This document shows, piece by piece, positions 38,568-51,078 of a stretch of 64,000 nucleotides of DNA. Source of the DNA: Dryas octopetala (Eukaryota > Streptophyta > Magnoliopsida > Rosales > Rosaceae). A program made the position numbers and the translations under genes. The DNA lies in the NCBI GenBank assembly GCA_963921425.1, contig OY992832.1, positions 19,628,835 to 19,692,834 on the forward strand, read 5' to 3'. The notes under the pieces are model-generated. The model searched no databases. It saw only the letters and a list, made by a program, of their open reading frames with translations, and was not told the DNA's origin. Position 1 is the first letter of the stretch, and each line of letters begins with the position of its first letter.

Positions 38568-40369
38568 GCTAACTCTCTACTTTTGTGGTGATGAAACTGG
38601 CTTTTCTTTTTGGTGATGGGTCTTTGTGAGGCACCTTTTTTTGTTACCAGCGGTGTTCTATCCATACAATTAAGTCGCAGCAGACGTGAAGTTGATTTTG
38701 GTTCTTCTGAAGAATGAGACATCTTAAATTCATATGGTTTTTTTGTAAATTTATCTTACTGGGTCCCCGGGATAGTTATCTTGTGGGTCAGTCCTTGACC
38801 CTAACTTTTTGCTTACTATTGACTGCTATAGTCCCGCTGGATGTGAATTCTATCAAAATCAGTTTAGATTTAGATGACATATTTTGTTTGACCAGAAGAA
38901 AAGATGATTATAATTTGATTTTCTCTAGCTTGACATTACAAGCCAACTCTCTCTTTCTTCAAGTGGGTCTATTTTGCACCAGTAGAACACTTTTGTGCTA
39001 CTGCCACTCTGGGCAGGTTTCATTGGTTGAGTTACTTTGCTATTTGCGCAAGTATTCAGAACCCATATCAAGGTTTACTCATATTGCGTAAGCTGAGGGT
39101 TACTTGGTGTGGACTTTGCAAGTCCGTTATGAGTTTATGACAGCTTAGAATCCCTACCTTCCATCTATAGCTAGGGCGAGGAGAAAAATACCTTATACGT
39201 GAATATGTATTATACCTTATACGAAGTGAACATCCCAAACAAATGTTGTATACAGTCTCAGTGAGTATTGATAAAGAAGACGATATGCTAACACTCTCAT
39301 GTGTACTATAAAGCATCAGTATATGTTAATTGCTGGCGTTGAAACTCAACTGTTGAACCACCTCCAATTTCCAATTGATTCCAGAGAGAATTTGACATAA
39401 TTTTGGCTCTTGGAGAATAGAGAATGTATATCTTTTTCCATAGGTTGGTGGGGTGTTATATAGGGGTGGTTTTCATGTCCTTTGTTGTGTTTGAAATTTA
39501 TAATATGCAACGGAAAATAATTAAGTCCTTAGTTTTGAAGACTTTTTCATTCTCAATTTCTGATGTGGACCAATAAACCTGTAAGTTGTAACATATGTCA
39601 ATATCTTGAAAAAATAATAGCAATTATTGAATTATGAAATAAACTTATTTAAAAGGAATGGCACATGTTATAAAATTATTGGCACTGAGGATAAGAAAGT
39701 CCTCAAAACTAAGAACCCAAGTATTTCCCATATATGACTAACACCACTCTCTGAGTGGTAATATGACTAACTTATTAGGTTTTCTCTCACTGTTTTTTTT
39801 GTTTTAACAAAGTTTTAAGGAGGCAATTATCCTAATGGGGGAAAATCTAAATAGGGAGTGCTGTTATATGGATTATGGACTAATGGATGACCACCCCCAG
39901 TGGTTTTCCTATTCTAAATTCATGGGACCTATTTTTTCTTTTATAATCAATTATTACTATCCTTATAGTTACTACCTTAGTAATTTTATCTAAATTTTGG
40001 TAGCCAAAACTAACTTCATAATAATTGAAACTTAGCATACAGAAAATAAAAACATATGAGCTCAATTAAGGCCCCACACGAAGCAAGTTTTGTATAAACT
40101 AATATCTCATTGAACCAATTACAAGTAATGTATTAATTTACAACGTCAACAGAGCTATGTGTGTAATTCTACATGGTTGATGAAAAAAAACAAAAAAGAA
40201 CTCGAGAAAAAAAAAAGCCACAAACCTATTGCATACTGAACAGCCAAAGGGGGTTATGGAAATTATAGCACATGGTCTTGCTGGTTGCTATAAATATAAG
40301 CCAGCAAGAGAATAAATATACAATGGAAAAGGAAAAAGAATGGTAGCCCCAGATAATTTGAACTATATG
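38568..40369. other. Shared 3' region between Argonaute and aspartic protease genes
   Basis: The two genes converge here. The region contains their 3' UTRs and a MITE-like element (see 39511). No further gene was seen. Confidence 0.5.
39511..39731. repeat. Small MITE-like element
   Basis: The left end GGAAAATAATTAAGTCCTTAG and the right end (inverse GGGAAATACTTGGGTTCTTAG) match, and pairing continues through TTTTGAAGACTTT. A target duplication is not clear. Confidence 0.6.
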
Positions 40370-43300
40370 CTATAAAAACATGAAGCTTCCTAGCATGGAT
40401 ATGATAAGCACAAGGAAAGCCACCATACTTGCTGGTATCAGCTGATCATTATTATGCAGAGAAGTGCTGTCACTAAGCTGTCCTGCATTGACATATTCAC
40501 TTTTTCCAGAGCTACTAGTTGCAGAGACATTAACTGACATTGAACCTAATAAGATATATATAATACAAGGGGTCAGATACAAAGGAAGGATTGCATAAAA
40601 TTGCTTTCAGGTAGGAATGTTGAAACTTACAGTCATAGTTAGCCCATCCAATTCGTTGACCAGCCAAATCATAAACAACTATTTTGTCTTTTAAGACGAG
40701 GTCTGGAAGAAGTAAGATCATGTTAATGTTAATGTATATCCAATATGCATAAACGAGTGCAACAAACTGTGGAAGGAAGTGGTCTAGAATCTATATTATA
40801 TATTAGTCAATGAAAAGTATCCAAATTTGGTGTCCGTACCTCCTAGAATCGTTATTGCTGAACCTTGAATTTTCTGAAGGCCAATGCACCACCTTGCAGC
40901 ACCTGCCTGTAAGAAGAAGTTTTCCCATCTCAGCTAAAGATTCAGACCGCAAAACCGAAATTCTACACAAGGTTATAAAAAAAGAACAAGCAATGCAGGG
41001 ATAGTGTAAAGCTTATAGCTTGAAAAAAATCTTTTCCCATTTCAAATAAATAACAGTGCTGATGAGTAGAGACCAACAGTTAATGGAGGAAATGGTGAAG
41101 AAAAAGCAGCAGAATGTATCCTAAGGAATAGTCAAGAAGACATATATGCAATTGGAGAATGGATTAAAAGGACTGTTCATTAGAATAGGCAGATGCATTT
41201 CACTCCAACTCAACAACATTTTGTGTGAAATAGAATGTCCAAGCATGTCCCCAGTAACTGAAAATAACTGAAAAAGAAAACTTACAACAGAACTCTGCCG
41301 TATAAGGTAGTCTTGAGGTCTCAGAATCAGGGATGCGCCACCAGCAAAGTTTAAACTCACTTGAGGAAATACATCATTGATACTGAACAACAAATAAGCA
41401 TACATTTCAGAGTAAAATCATTACAAAAGAGAAAAGCACTGAGTGAAGAAAGAATGGAGATAAATCAATCCAGAAAGTGAACCTGGATGGGATTAAATAA
41501 CACTGATTTCCGTTGGAAACAACAGGCTGTACAGATTGTGAAACAGATGTAGTAATCTGCATAAAAAAACATAGTTCAAATTTCTCCAACTTTGTGAAAT
41601 GCAAGACTTAGTCTCATCACCAGAAAGATTGACTAAATTAACATCTAAAAGAGCATGATGCTTTCATTTTTTTTTCTCTTGAAGCATCAGAATGATGTTC
41701 TAAACAGACTAATTACAACTAGAAAATCGCATAACTAAGACTTACAGCATTGATAAAAGGATCATAAGCTTCTGCTGCAAGGTATGCCAAAGTTGTACCA
41801 GAATCAACTATGGTTCCTCGGTTGCTTGATGTTGCAAACACTGCTGGATCAATGGGCAAAGGTTGCCCATTGACAGAAATGCTCTGCAGATTCAAGTTAT
41901 AATGTGGCCTGAAACATTGAATGTCCAAATGATTAGTCAAAACACCGCATTATATGATTAAAATTTCGGGGGTGATATTGTAAGATGTGCTGTGTAACTA
42001 TAATAGAAAGGAACGTACTGTGATGGGACAAGCGGGCTATAGATTATATTTGGTTCCACAATCTCGCCGATAACCAATATACCTCCACCACCATCATCGC
42101 CCCTCAAGCAGTGGGAGAAGACATTTGGTGCTACTCCTTGTGAGGACAATTGGGAGATGACAGACATACCCTGTTGGCCAAACCCAAAGATCCCATCAAC
42201 TGCTCTATCTGACTTTGTCAAGTCTCCAGTCTGCAAGGTGCTACACCTGTTTTTACCATACAAGGAATGACTTCCAAGAGTTGAGCAAAATGTACAAAAG
42301 ACTATAAATCAATTATTTAACTTGCGAAGACTAGTTATAAGCTCACCCAAAGACAATGGAAGCTGAAGAATTTGCTGTTAAAGAACCTTCAAGAATTGTG
42401 TCAAGATGCAACAAGTCAGATACATAATAACCTGATGTCCCACTGCCATCTCCATACTGGAATGTGTATGTACACTGGTTAGTCTGAGTGGAACATTCGG
42501 AATCTGAGGATTGAATCCCAAGACTGCATCTTCGATCCGAACACGAAACCAATTGTGACGTTGAGGAGCTTCCAGGATCAAAGAAATTGAGCTCAACCTG
42601 TAAGAATTACAAGCAATCATTTTGAAAAATATATCAGCATATGGCTCCCAAGTTTTCACAAACTCAAAATCATGGAAACCATCAAAGGAATTCGTAAGGA
42701 AATGTGAGTTTTACCTGGAGTCCACTTGTTTCAGGGCAACCATTGCAGGAACCACAACTGACCCACAGAACATCACTTCCAGTATCAATCTGCACATAAT
42801 AATCTCTTGGAGGAGAACCCAATTGCAGTTTTGTAAAATAAAGCCTATAAGAGAAGAATAAATTGTAAGAAAGCATCAGAATTAGTAAGAATCCTCCAAA
42901 ATTTAAGATGATAAATGCCCATTACTGTTATGAAAAATAAAGCTTGAAACTGAACTGAAGCCAAAGCAAAATTTTAGTGACCACTATGGCACTATGGACA
43001 ATAGACAGCAACAGCAAATAAGGAGCATACCCAGAAAATAATTGAGAAAATGACCAAAAGAAAAGTATAGAACTTTTTAAGGAAACAAATAAAGAAATAG
43101 AAGAGAAAATAAACAATCAATCAACCACAGAAGGGAACTGATTTAAAAGAAAGAAACGAATCTAAAAATGGAAACCATTATCCACAAAATCAAATCAAAA
43201 CCCACATAACGTTCACAACCACACAAAAATATCACATGAAGAACAAAAAGTGAGAAACACAGAAATCAAAGAAAACCCATTTCACAAAACTGTGATTGAG

Positions 43301-43556
43301 AAACAGAGGAAGTGAGAGATTACCCAACGCGGAACGGATCGAAGGTCCCCTGGACAAGGAAATCAACGACGCCGTTTGAGGACTGCAGCATTCTTCCATG
43401 CCTGACTCTGTCCCGAGCTCTGAGTTGACTCAGCTCCACAAGGTGGTTGGTGGGAAAAGCTCTCTCGAGGCTGAGGGTCGCCGGAAAACTAGAAAACACG
43501 GTGGCTGCCGACATGAGAATTGCGGCGGCGACCAGAATTCCGGCGGGAAAGCCCAT
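40370..43556 (-). CDS. Aspartic protease (A1 family) with C-terminal GPI-type tail
   Basis: Exons in coding order on the minus strand: 43556-43324, 42844-42715, 42597-42347, 42246-42019, 41908-41746, 41556-41483, 41382-41286, 40906-40840, 40702-40631, 40545-40370; total 1491 bp, 496 aa. A hydrophobic signal peptide is followed by the two catalytic motifs of pepsin-like enzymes, DTGSD (Asp98) and DSGTT (Asp316), and by the GRMLQ and [11 protein letters not shown] segments typical of plant A1 proteases. The last ~20 residues are hydrophobic ([13 protein letters not shown]), following a Ser/Gly/Asn-rich stretch, as in GPI-anchored members such as Arabidopsis A36/A39. An in-frame ATG at 43580 would add 8 residues; 43556 is chosen because it directly begins the hydrophobic signal. 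Expected location: cell surface or secretory pathway. Confidence 0.9.
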
Positions 43557-43708
43557 TGAATTAATAAATGAAAACAACAACAGAGATTTAACAGTTTAGT
43601 AATGTTCCTAGTGGTTTTGGTTTTGATTGGATTGCAAGGCAAAGATTGAGTTAACAAGTGTTGTTGTTGTTGTGCATCTTTTATGGAAATATTGAAAGAA
43701 AGAGTCTT

Positions 43709-43712
<4 letters not shown>

Positions 43713-43752
<40 letters not shown>
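43713..43752. repeat. (GA)n microsatellite upstream of the aspartic protease
   Basis: About 20 GA dinucleotides 155 bp upstream of the ATG on the minus strand, where it reads as (CT)n and probably lies in the 5' leader or core promoter. CT-rich leaders are common in plants. Confidence 0.9.
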
Positions 43753-43755
<3 letters not shown>

Positions 43756-44785
43756 GGGTCCTCCTTGACAACAAAACAGAAGTTTCAAAAACATGGAAAT
43801 GGATTACGTTTCCTGCTTTATACTTGCTTACTACTTATTTTCGTTCTTTTTTAATTTATTTTCTTACTTTTACGGTTTTACTTTTCTTTTTTGCAATTAT
43901 TATTTTTATTTCGTTTTTTCAAGTACGAATTTTGAGTTTGAGTTATGACTTATGGAGTTATGGGAAGTGGAGACTTCGTTCTTGCTTTTTCCTTGTTTGG
44001 TGAACTGCAAAAATCATGGCGCGTACCAACTACGCGCTCCCTTTTTTATTTGTTCTCTTTTTCTTTTTTATTTTATCAGAACTTTTTCCATGTGTTATAT
44101 ATGCGAAATCAGAGGACTGAATCCTCTTCTTATCTACACTCGCTATTAATCATTATAATATGGTGCCAATTGCCAAGCTTTAGCTTAACTTCGTCACTAA
44201 GAAAATTTTGTAGTATTTTCCAAGGTTTTTTTTCAATTATTTATTTTTAAGTTATATGATATTCATACATTTGATTTTAAAAATAAAAATTTAAAAATCA
44301 ACACCATCAAATAAATTGATGCTACATAATTTGAAAACATAAGTTGAGAATACATATTTTTCCATCATATAAACACTTGTTTAGCTTTTGAATAATTCGG
44401 ATTGGCTTTTTAATAGTAAAATTTAGATTTTGTAAAACATTATTGTATTTGTTCATATTACATACGAGTACTTATTAAAGACCAACTATTACGGATATGT
44501 AAGATTAATAATGGTTGAGGATTGCGTTACAAATCTTTAAAAAACACTTATTAATGGTTGCCTATTTTTGTTTTTTTCACAATGATCATACTCATAGACA
44601 TTCTATTAATCACGGTCGATTTCAAGATTTGCACAACTATGCGCAAAAACTAAAAATAAGATTTTTGTTCATATAAGAAAAAAAAGAGATGAAGATATAT
44701 GTGCATTTTGAAGTTACTTGTCATTTTTGTTTCATAACTTTGGCTTACACCCAACCATAACTTAAACCATATACAATCCTACTAA
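43753..44785. other. Upstream region of the aspartic protease, no other gene seen
   Basis: T-rich sequence (43800-44240) and AT-rich sequence beyond. No repeat family or coding region recognised. Confidence 0.4.
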
Positions 44786-45475
44786 TGGCCAGTTTGGTAT
44801 TGCTATAAGAAAAAACAGCTGTGAAGTAAAACAGCTGTGAAATAAAGTCAGCTGTAAAGTAAAGCAGTTGAGTGTTTGATAAATTATGTTTTCAAAAGTG
44901 CTGTGAGTGCAAAAAACAGTATCAAAGTGTTTGGTAAATGTTAATATAAAAATGCTGTGACTGTGTATAATTACTAAAATGAACATGATGCTGAAAGTGC
45001 ATTTCACTTATTTGTTTGGTAAAAATAATATGTTTTTTTACTTGTTTTTGAAATTTTTTACTACAAATTTTTATTAGCAATAATTTTTCTAAGAACAACA
45101 TTATTAAATAAGTATGCCTATTATTTTTTTAGGTATATTATAATTTTAATCCTATAAATAAAATATCATAATTAATTATCACAATATAAAATGTAACTAA
45201 CAATGGACATATTTTTTAATTTAAAATAAACAAATAAAAATTATAGAAATCAATGAGGGTATTTTGGGTAAAATAAAATATTCATTGTTGCTGTGAGTCA
45301 CTGCAGCTTTCAAAAGCACCTAAAAACTTGCTTTCTGTTTTTGTTGTGGGAAGTTGAGAATTATGGGAAAAAGCAGTTTTTTATTTTTTTACCAAACACC
45401 AAAACTACTATAGATGATTGAGAATTGTCATCCACAGCAACTTTTGGGTCCTCCACCATAATCTCAAACGGAGCC
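44786..45475. repeat. Harbinger/Tourist-like MITE
   Basis: The left end TGGCCAGTTTGGTATTGC and the right end, inverse GGCTCCGTTTGAGATTATGG, share the GG-C-GTTTG terminal pattern. TAA flanks both sides (44783-44785 and 45476-45478), matching the 3-bp preference of PIF/Harbinger elements. The ends carry CAGCTGTGA-type repeats at left. Confidence 0.6.
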
Positions 45476-45478
45476 TAA

Positions 45479-46779
45479 GATAATATAAAAGTTGGTTGAT
45501 TTTTGTCTTATTTCATCCTTCTCTTTTTTCGGTCAAAGTTTCCCTCCTTCAATCTTTAATTCAAAAGCTCATCAAGTTATTATTAAATTCGATTTGTTAC
45601 TTTAATCCAAAGTTCTGAAATTGATAATTGATAAAGATGACCTTTAGAAGTATCGCGAATTTGGCATGCAAAAAATATATGATATATCCCAAGAAAATGA
45701 AGTTAAAGGAGGACTTGCAACATGCTTTAAAGGGTTAAGACTATGTCTGAACCCAACTAACCGAGAAAAAAAATAATAACCTAGCGTTGTGTTTATGACT
45801 TTATTCGAGTCAAGGAGGATAAGAATCAAAATATTGCTATGATGTCAAGAAATGTTCAATCACTTTAACTAGAAGTTCTGCATATGCAAAATCTTGCATG
45901 TAGGAGCCACATGTTATTCCAAGAGTTAAAGGTTGATTGATGCAAAGATCAGACTAAGGAGCCGGCCATAAACTGGATCAAATATAGATTTAAGATCGGG
46001 AGAAGATTGTGAGAGAATTTAAATTTAATTCTTGTGTTATTAACTCTGATAAAACGTAAATACAAAGAGGGAATAATAAAACAAAAAAGGAGCGAAACCC
46101 TTAAATATAAGCAAAGCTTGGAAAATGATTTATGAGCTTATATTTTAGGTTTAAAAATGACAAGAAATGATGAGTTGCATAAACAAATTTAATATCTCTA
46201 GTATTGTAACCAATTAATAGAAAATCGGTGATTTGGGATTTGTGGCACTAATGTGTACATTCTTCTATATAAGTAAAGCTCATATGATTATGTTTTGAAT
46301 GAATGCATTCTAGAGTACAAGAAGTACACTATAAAAAGCATGAATTCCACAAGCATTTCCTACAATTAATTCCATAAAAAATTGACCTTTTGTTGACCGT
46401 ACAAATTCATTTTCCTTAACCCTTTGTGTGTCATACTCTGTACTAGCGACTTAGCGAGCAGAAGAGTGCCCAAGGACCAAGCCCATTATTTCCTTCAAAA
46501 AAGCCAAATCTTCCAAGGTTCCACTATCTCTATGAATTGCCATGTAGCACTTCTTTGTGAGCTTTAGCAGAACCCAATGCACAATTATTTCACATTTTCC
46601 TTTACATGGTCGGTTTTCAAAGCTAAAAGCGGTCCACAAACAATTGTTAAAAGCAAAGCAGGGTTTCCCTTTTCCCAAATGACTAATTTACCCCATACTT
46701 TTTGCTTGAGGTATTAATATTATTCATTTGAAAAATCGATTAATTTTGTAATAATAAATTGATTAATATTTATTGGAAA
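45479..46779. other. Intergenic, no gene seen
   Basis: AT-rich sequence without recognised repeat or coding content. Confidence 0.4.
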
Positions 46780-46788
46780 TTAAATAAA

Positions 46789-47213
46789 GAGATAATTAGG
46801 GTTAGGTCCTTTAAAAGAACAGTTTTTAAATGAAGACCGAGAGTGTTTTAAAATTTATAAAAAAATCATTTTAATTCATAATAATTTATAAAAAAATCTT
46901 TTTAATTCATAATAAAGTCATTCCCTGATTTGAAGGGTATTTCTCTTCCTAAGGTATAAAGTGAGCTTTATAAAAGCTGCATGTTAGGTTTTAACTCCAA
47001 AATTTTAGGCGGAATTGAAGGGTATTTTCTCATATTTGAAGGGTATTTCTCCTCTTAGGGTGTAGAGTGAGCTTTCCGCCCAAAATTTCAGAGTTAAAAC
47101 CTAATATGCAGCCGTCAAATAAGAAAAATAAAATGACTTAATTAAAAACCCTAAATCACTACCGATTTTAGTCTAAGAATTATTTATAAAATGGACTGCA
47201 CTCTAAGTCTCCC
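46789..47213. mobile_element. Mutator-type MITE, family A copy 2
   Basis: Same family and orientation as the element at 9597: ends GAGATAATTAGGGTTAG and CTAAGTCTCCC. A perfect 9-bp target duplication TTAAATAAA flanks it (46780-46788 and 47214-47222). Confidence 0.85.
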
Positions 47214-47222
47214 TTAAATAAA

Positions 47223-47930
47223 TGTGATCTCTACTTATTATATTACACAATCCTAATAATAGTTTTAAAAATTAATGATAATATGGCAATTCAATCACCT
47301 CATTTTTTATCTATCCACTTTTATTATACATATCACACATTGGGTAGTTTTTTTAATCTATCTCACACGCTAATGTGTATATTTGATATATGATGTACCA
47401 TAATTTTGTGTTAAGAGTTCAAATGCTCATGAGAGTGTTTGAACACTCTTGGAATGCTTTTTTTTTTTTTTTGAATTAATTATCCTAAGCTAACTTTTAC
47501 TTATTGTTTTTACTCTCTAATGCACCAATTAATTTTATTTAATAACAAGGTAAGTTGCAGCTAGCTGGCTTATCTTGAAATCTGGTCAATTGCCATTTTA
47601 TTTCTTTTTTGTCTTTCTCTTTCTTCTTTTTTCACTTTCATCTTCTCTCTTTCTCCCCCATTATGTCTCTATTCTTTTTCCTCTTCATCATTTTCTTCTT
47701 CTTCTTCTTCGCAGAGCAAACACCTCCAAGAAGCAATGGATCTGCTCCGAGCTCGATCGAAGCCTTCTAGATCTGCTTTGACCACTTCGGCTTCTCCTCG
47801 ATTGGGCATGATCACATCTCGTGGTAGACTCCTACTTTGATTTCTTATCAGTAGAAGGTTCTTGATTTTTTTTTTTTTTAAGCTTAGTTTCTGAAACTGT
47901 AATTTCTGGAACATTGCAAGTGAACTAAAA
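47223..47930. other. Intergenic, CT-rich, no gene seen
   Basis: Contains T- and CT-rich runs (47580-47715) and a short GC-richer patch (47740-47830) that could be an exon relic, but no extended frame supports a gene. Confidence 0.35.
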
Positions 47931-48046
47931 TTGCAGTTTATTGGAGTTGCAGTTACTACTGTAGTTTCAGTTACTACTGCAGTTTCAGTTACTAACTGCA
48001 AGTGAAATGAAACTACAGTTTATTGGAGTTGTAGACTTGCAGTTGC

Positions 48047-48237
48047 AAATCATGTATAGATGCATGTGAAACTGCAGATCAGGTGTAGATGCAGGTGAAA
48101 CTGCAGATAATGTGTAGATGTAGGTGAAACTGCAGATCATGTGTAAAGGCAGGTGAAACTGCAGATTATGTGTAGATGCAGGTGAAACTGCAGATCAGGT
48201 GTAGATGCAGGTGAAACTACAGATCATGTATAAATGG
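48047..48237. repeat. 29-bp minisatellite, about 6.5 copies
   Basis: The unit is built around GTGTAGATGCAGGTGAAACTGCAGATCA with a few substitutions per copy. It is preceded (47935-48040) by looser repeats of GTTACTACTGCAGTTTCA type. The units abut directly without spacers. Confidence 0.9.
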
Positions 48238-48239
48238 AG

Positions 48240-48805
48240 GTAATCAAGTAGTGAAACTACAAATGCATTAGTTACATATTCATTAGTTTGTTGCTGTAAA
48301 TGCAGTAGAGAACATGAACAATTGTTGTTGTGAATTTTGCCAAAGTTAAATAATGGTGAACAATAATTTTAGGCTAGTAGTGTTTTAAGTTTTTGGGTCT
48401 CGTAGTTTTTTTTTGTGCCTATTACAGTTGTGAGGAGTGAGGACATGGTTGGTATTTTTGGTTTTTCTATGAGAACAGAGTTGCGCGGGGATCTAGTAGG
48501 TTTGTAGCATGTGGCCCGCAAAAGAATAATGAGCTGTTGGATTTTTATAGAATGTGACCCGTAAAGAAATAATGGAGCTTTAGGTGTATTTGATTAAGAA
48601 AAAAAGTTGTCAGTACATGTTTATTAATGGACTCTCTTTTTTTTGGGTCATTGCAGATTTGTAGTGCAATTGTAATTGATATATTTAAAAAAAGGTGCAG
48701 CAATAATGTGTTTTAAGTTATTAAGGATTATTTGCATGTGCGAGAATATGTTCTAGCATGATTTATGAAATCTATGTGTTTATGGTTTGTGACTAATAAT
48801 TTTTG
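48240..48805. other. Intergenic, no gene seen
   Basis: AT-rich. GTGACCCG/GTGGCCCG-containing stretches at 48511 and 48554 are weakly repeated. Nothing else recognised. Confidence 0.4.
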
Positions 48806-49162
48806 GAAAGATATATAGTGCAGTTTATTTTATGAGTCTTTCTTAGACTAAGACCGATAGTGATATAGGGTTAATTAAATCCTTTTATTTTTCTGATTTG
48901 ACGGCTTTCTGCAACCTCTACAAAACCCACTTTACATCTTAGGAGGGGAAAACCCTTCAAATTGGGAGAAATGCCCTTCAAATCAGGAAATAACTATATT
49001 ATGAATTAAAAATATTTTATTATAAATTAAAAGGACTTTATTATAAATTAAAATGACTCTTTTTATAAATTATTATGAATTAAATTTTTTTTTATAAATA
49101 TTAAAACACCCACAGTCTTCATTTAAAAACTATTTTTATAAAAAAATTAAGCCTAATTATTG
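48806..49162. mobile_element. Mutator-type MITE, family A copy 3 (degenerate, inverted)
   Basis: Carries the family interior in the opposite orientation to copies 1 and 2 (TTATGAGTCTTTCTTAGACTAAGACCGATAG at left, ATTAAGCCTAATTATTG at right). The ends are diverged and no target duplication is left. Confidence 0.7.
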
Positions 49163-49820
49163 GTTATACAAAAGAGTCATCGAAGTAAAAATGGGAAGGA
49201 TGACAATTTAAGTATAAATGAGTATAATGATAGTAAAACATTCACACATTGTCAATAAAGTATTGGAACGCCTTGACGATAAATGAGTGCATGCATGAAA
49301 TTGTCTTTGATATTTTAAAATATAGACAATGTTTATGACTAGAAAGGAACGAGGACATAATTGACACTTGATCTTTTGTCACTCCGCAGTCGGCAGTCTG
49401 ATATTCCTTTCCAGATTTTGAGGCAGCGATTTTGACCGCAAGCCGCCAGAGGAACAGAAGCGGCCACTGTCTGTCTGTTGCCGACTACGCAGCATCACTT
49501 TTTTTTTTTCTTTTTTTTTTTTTTTTAGGGGTCTGTACCCAGTATCACTTCAAAAAGAATCAAGCTAGTCAACAATATATCAATTATTTTTCCTTTGGTA
49601 AATAAGAAATGCCAATTTTTAGTTTTGGTTACAGATTTATCAATTACTCAAACAAGAATTAATGTAAATTATATATATATAAAATTAACATAGTTTACCA
49701 AAATTAAAGTTGAAAAATAATTATATGTGAGAGTCATATGTAATTTCTTTGACGTATATATAAGTGAAATTCATTTTTATATGATGTGTTCTATATACAT
49801 GCATGTTTTGTACGAGAGAA
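49163..49820. other. Intergenic, no gene seen
   Basis: Holds a short GC-richer patch (49380-49500) and a T run (49499-49530). No gene or repeat family recognised. Confidence 0.4.
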
Positions 49821-49828
49821 GTTATATG

Positions 49829-50387
49829 CACTAGCGGAGGCAGTATCTTTATCTAAAAGGGACACTTACTATATAAATTTTTTGGAACACACAAAATATT
49901 TAGTATTGATTAATAATTTTTTTTTGTGTGTTATAAGCGTAATATTTTTTTTTTTATGAGTATTCAAATTTTAAGAATGTTGTATGATAACGTCATTGTT
50001 TTAAATGTACAATTGTTTCTCTCAATACATTCATAACAATAAAAATCATCTTTACATAAGTAGAATTACTTTCACAAATAAAAAATTTAAGAGAATTAAC
50101 TTGTTCTTAAATTAATTAATCATTAAGTATTTTCAACAAAAATAAAGATTATTTTTTTTATAAAATGAGCAAGATAGATAAACTTTTACTATTAAAAAAA
50201 ATATAATGAATATCTGGATTTACACATGTTACACAAGAAACTATTTCATTTTTAATATAAAAAATAATTATTTAAAAAATATATGTTATATATTAAAAAA
50301 AATAATAGAAAAATTAACAAAAAAAGTCAATTAATTAGAGGTGAGGGGAGCCTGTGTCCCCCTTGTCCTTATGTGGCTCTGCCACTG
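49829..50387. mobile_element. hAT-like MITE
   Basis: The ends CACTAGCGGAGGCAG and CTCTGCCACTG are imperfect inverse copies. A perfect 8-bp duplication GTTATATG flanks it (49821-49828 and 50388-50395). The 559-bp interior is AT-rich and noncoding. The termini resemble those at 11271. Confidence 0.85.
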
Positions 50388-50652
50388 GTTATATGTGATC
50401 ATTATATGCAAAGTTTTCTCAAAATATATAAAAATGTCTTGCAATACCATCGGAGGTATTTGACTAAAAAAATTATAATGAGAGATAGAACTTAAAAAGA
50501 TTAATGTTAGATGTTTCATATTTTTGTACCACACCTAAGAATGGCAACATAGCATGGTGCGAATGAATTTACCATTAACATTCCCCCATGGGTATGTGTG
50601 TGTAGGTAGGTCTTGATACCTCGTTTGGAAAATATTTTTCTTATTAAAATAA

Positions 50653-50992
50653 GGGAGATTTAGAGTGTAGTCCATTTTATGAGTCTTTTTTAGACTAAAA
50701 TCGATAGTGATTTAGGATTTTTAATTAAGTTCTTTTATTTTTTTTTTATGACTTTACGTTAGGTTTTAACTCCAAAATTTTGGGCAGTTAAAACCTAACA
50801 TAAACCCTCTACAAAGCTCACTTTACACCCTAGGAGGGAAAATATTCTTCAAATCGAGGAAATACTTTATTATGAATTAAAAGAATTTTCTTATAAATTA
50901 TTATGAATTAAAATAATTTTTTTATAAATTTTAAAAACCTTCAATCTCTATCTAAAAACTATTTTTCTAAAAAACATAAGTCTAATTATCTC
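50653..50992. mobile_element. Mutator-type MITE, family A copy 4 (inverted)
   Basis: The ends are GGGAGATTTAGAGTGTAG and TAAGTCTAATTATCTC, in the opposite orientation to copies 1 and 2. The flanks TTAAAATAA and TTAAAAGAA match at 8 of 9 positions, consistent with an aged 9-bp duplication. Confidence 0.8.
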
Positions 50993-51078
50993 TTAAAAGA
51001 ATAACAAATCAACATATATACATAACATAATATACATAAAGAAAAAACTATGCCATGCCAGGTTCTCTTTTTCCTTTA

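Noticed and set aside
48047..48237. Regular repeats resembling a CRISPR array
   Set aside because: Units abut with no spacers and the genome is a plant; it is a minisatellite.
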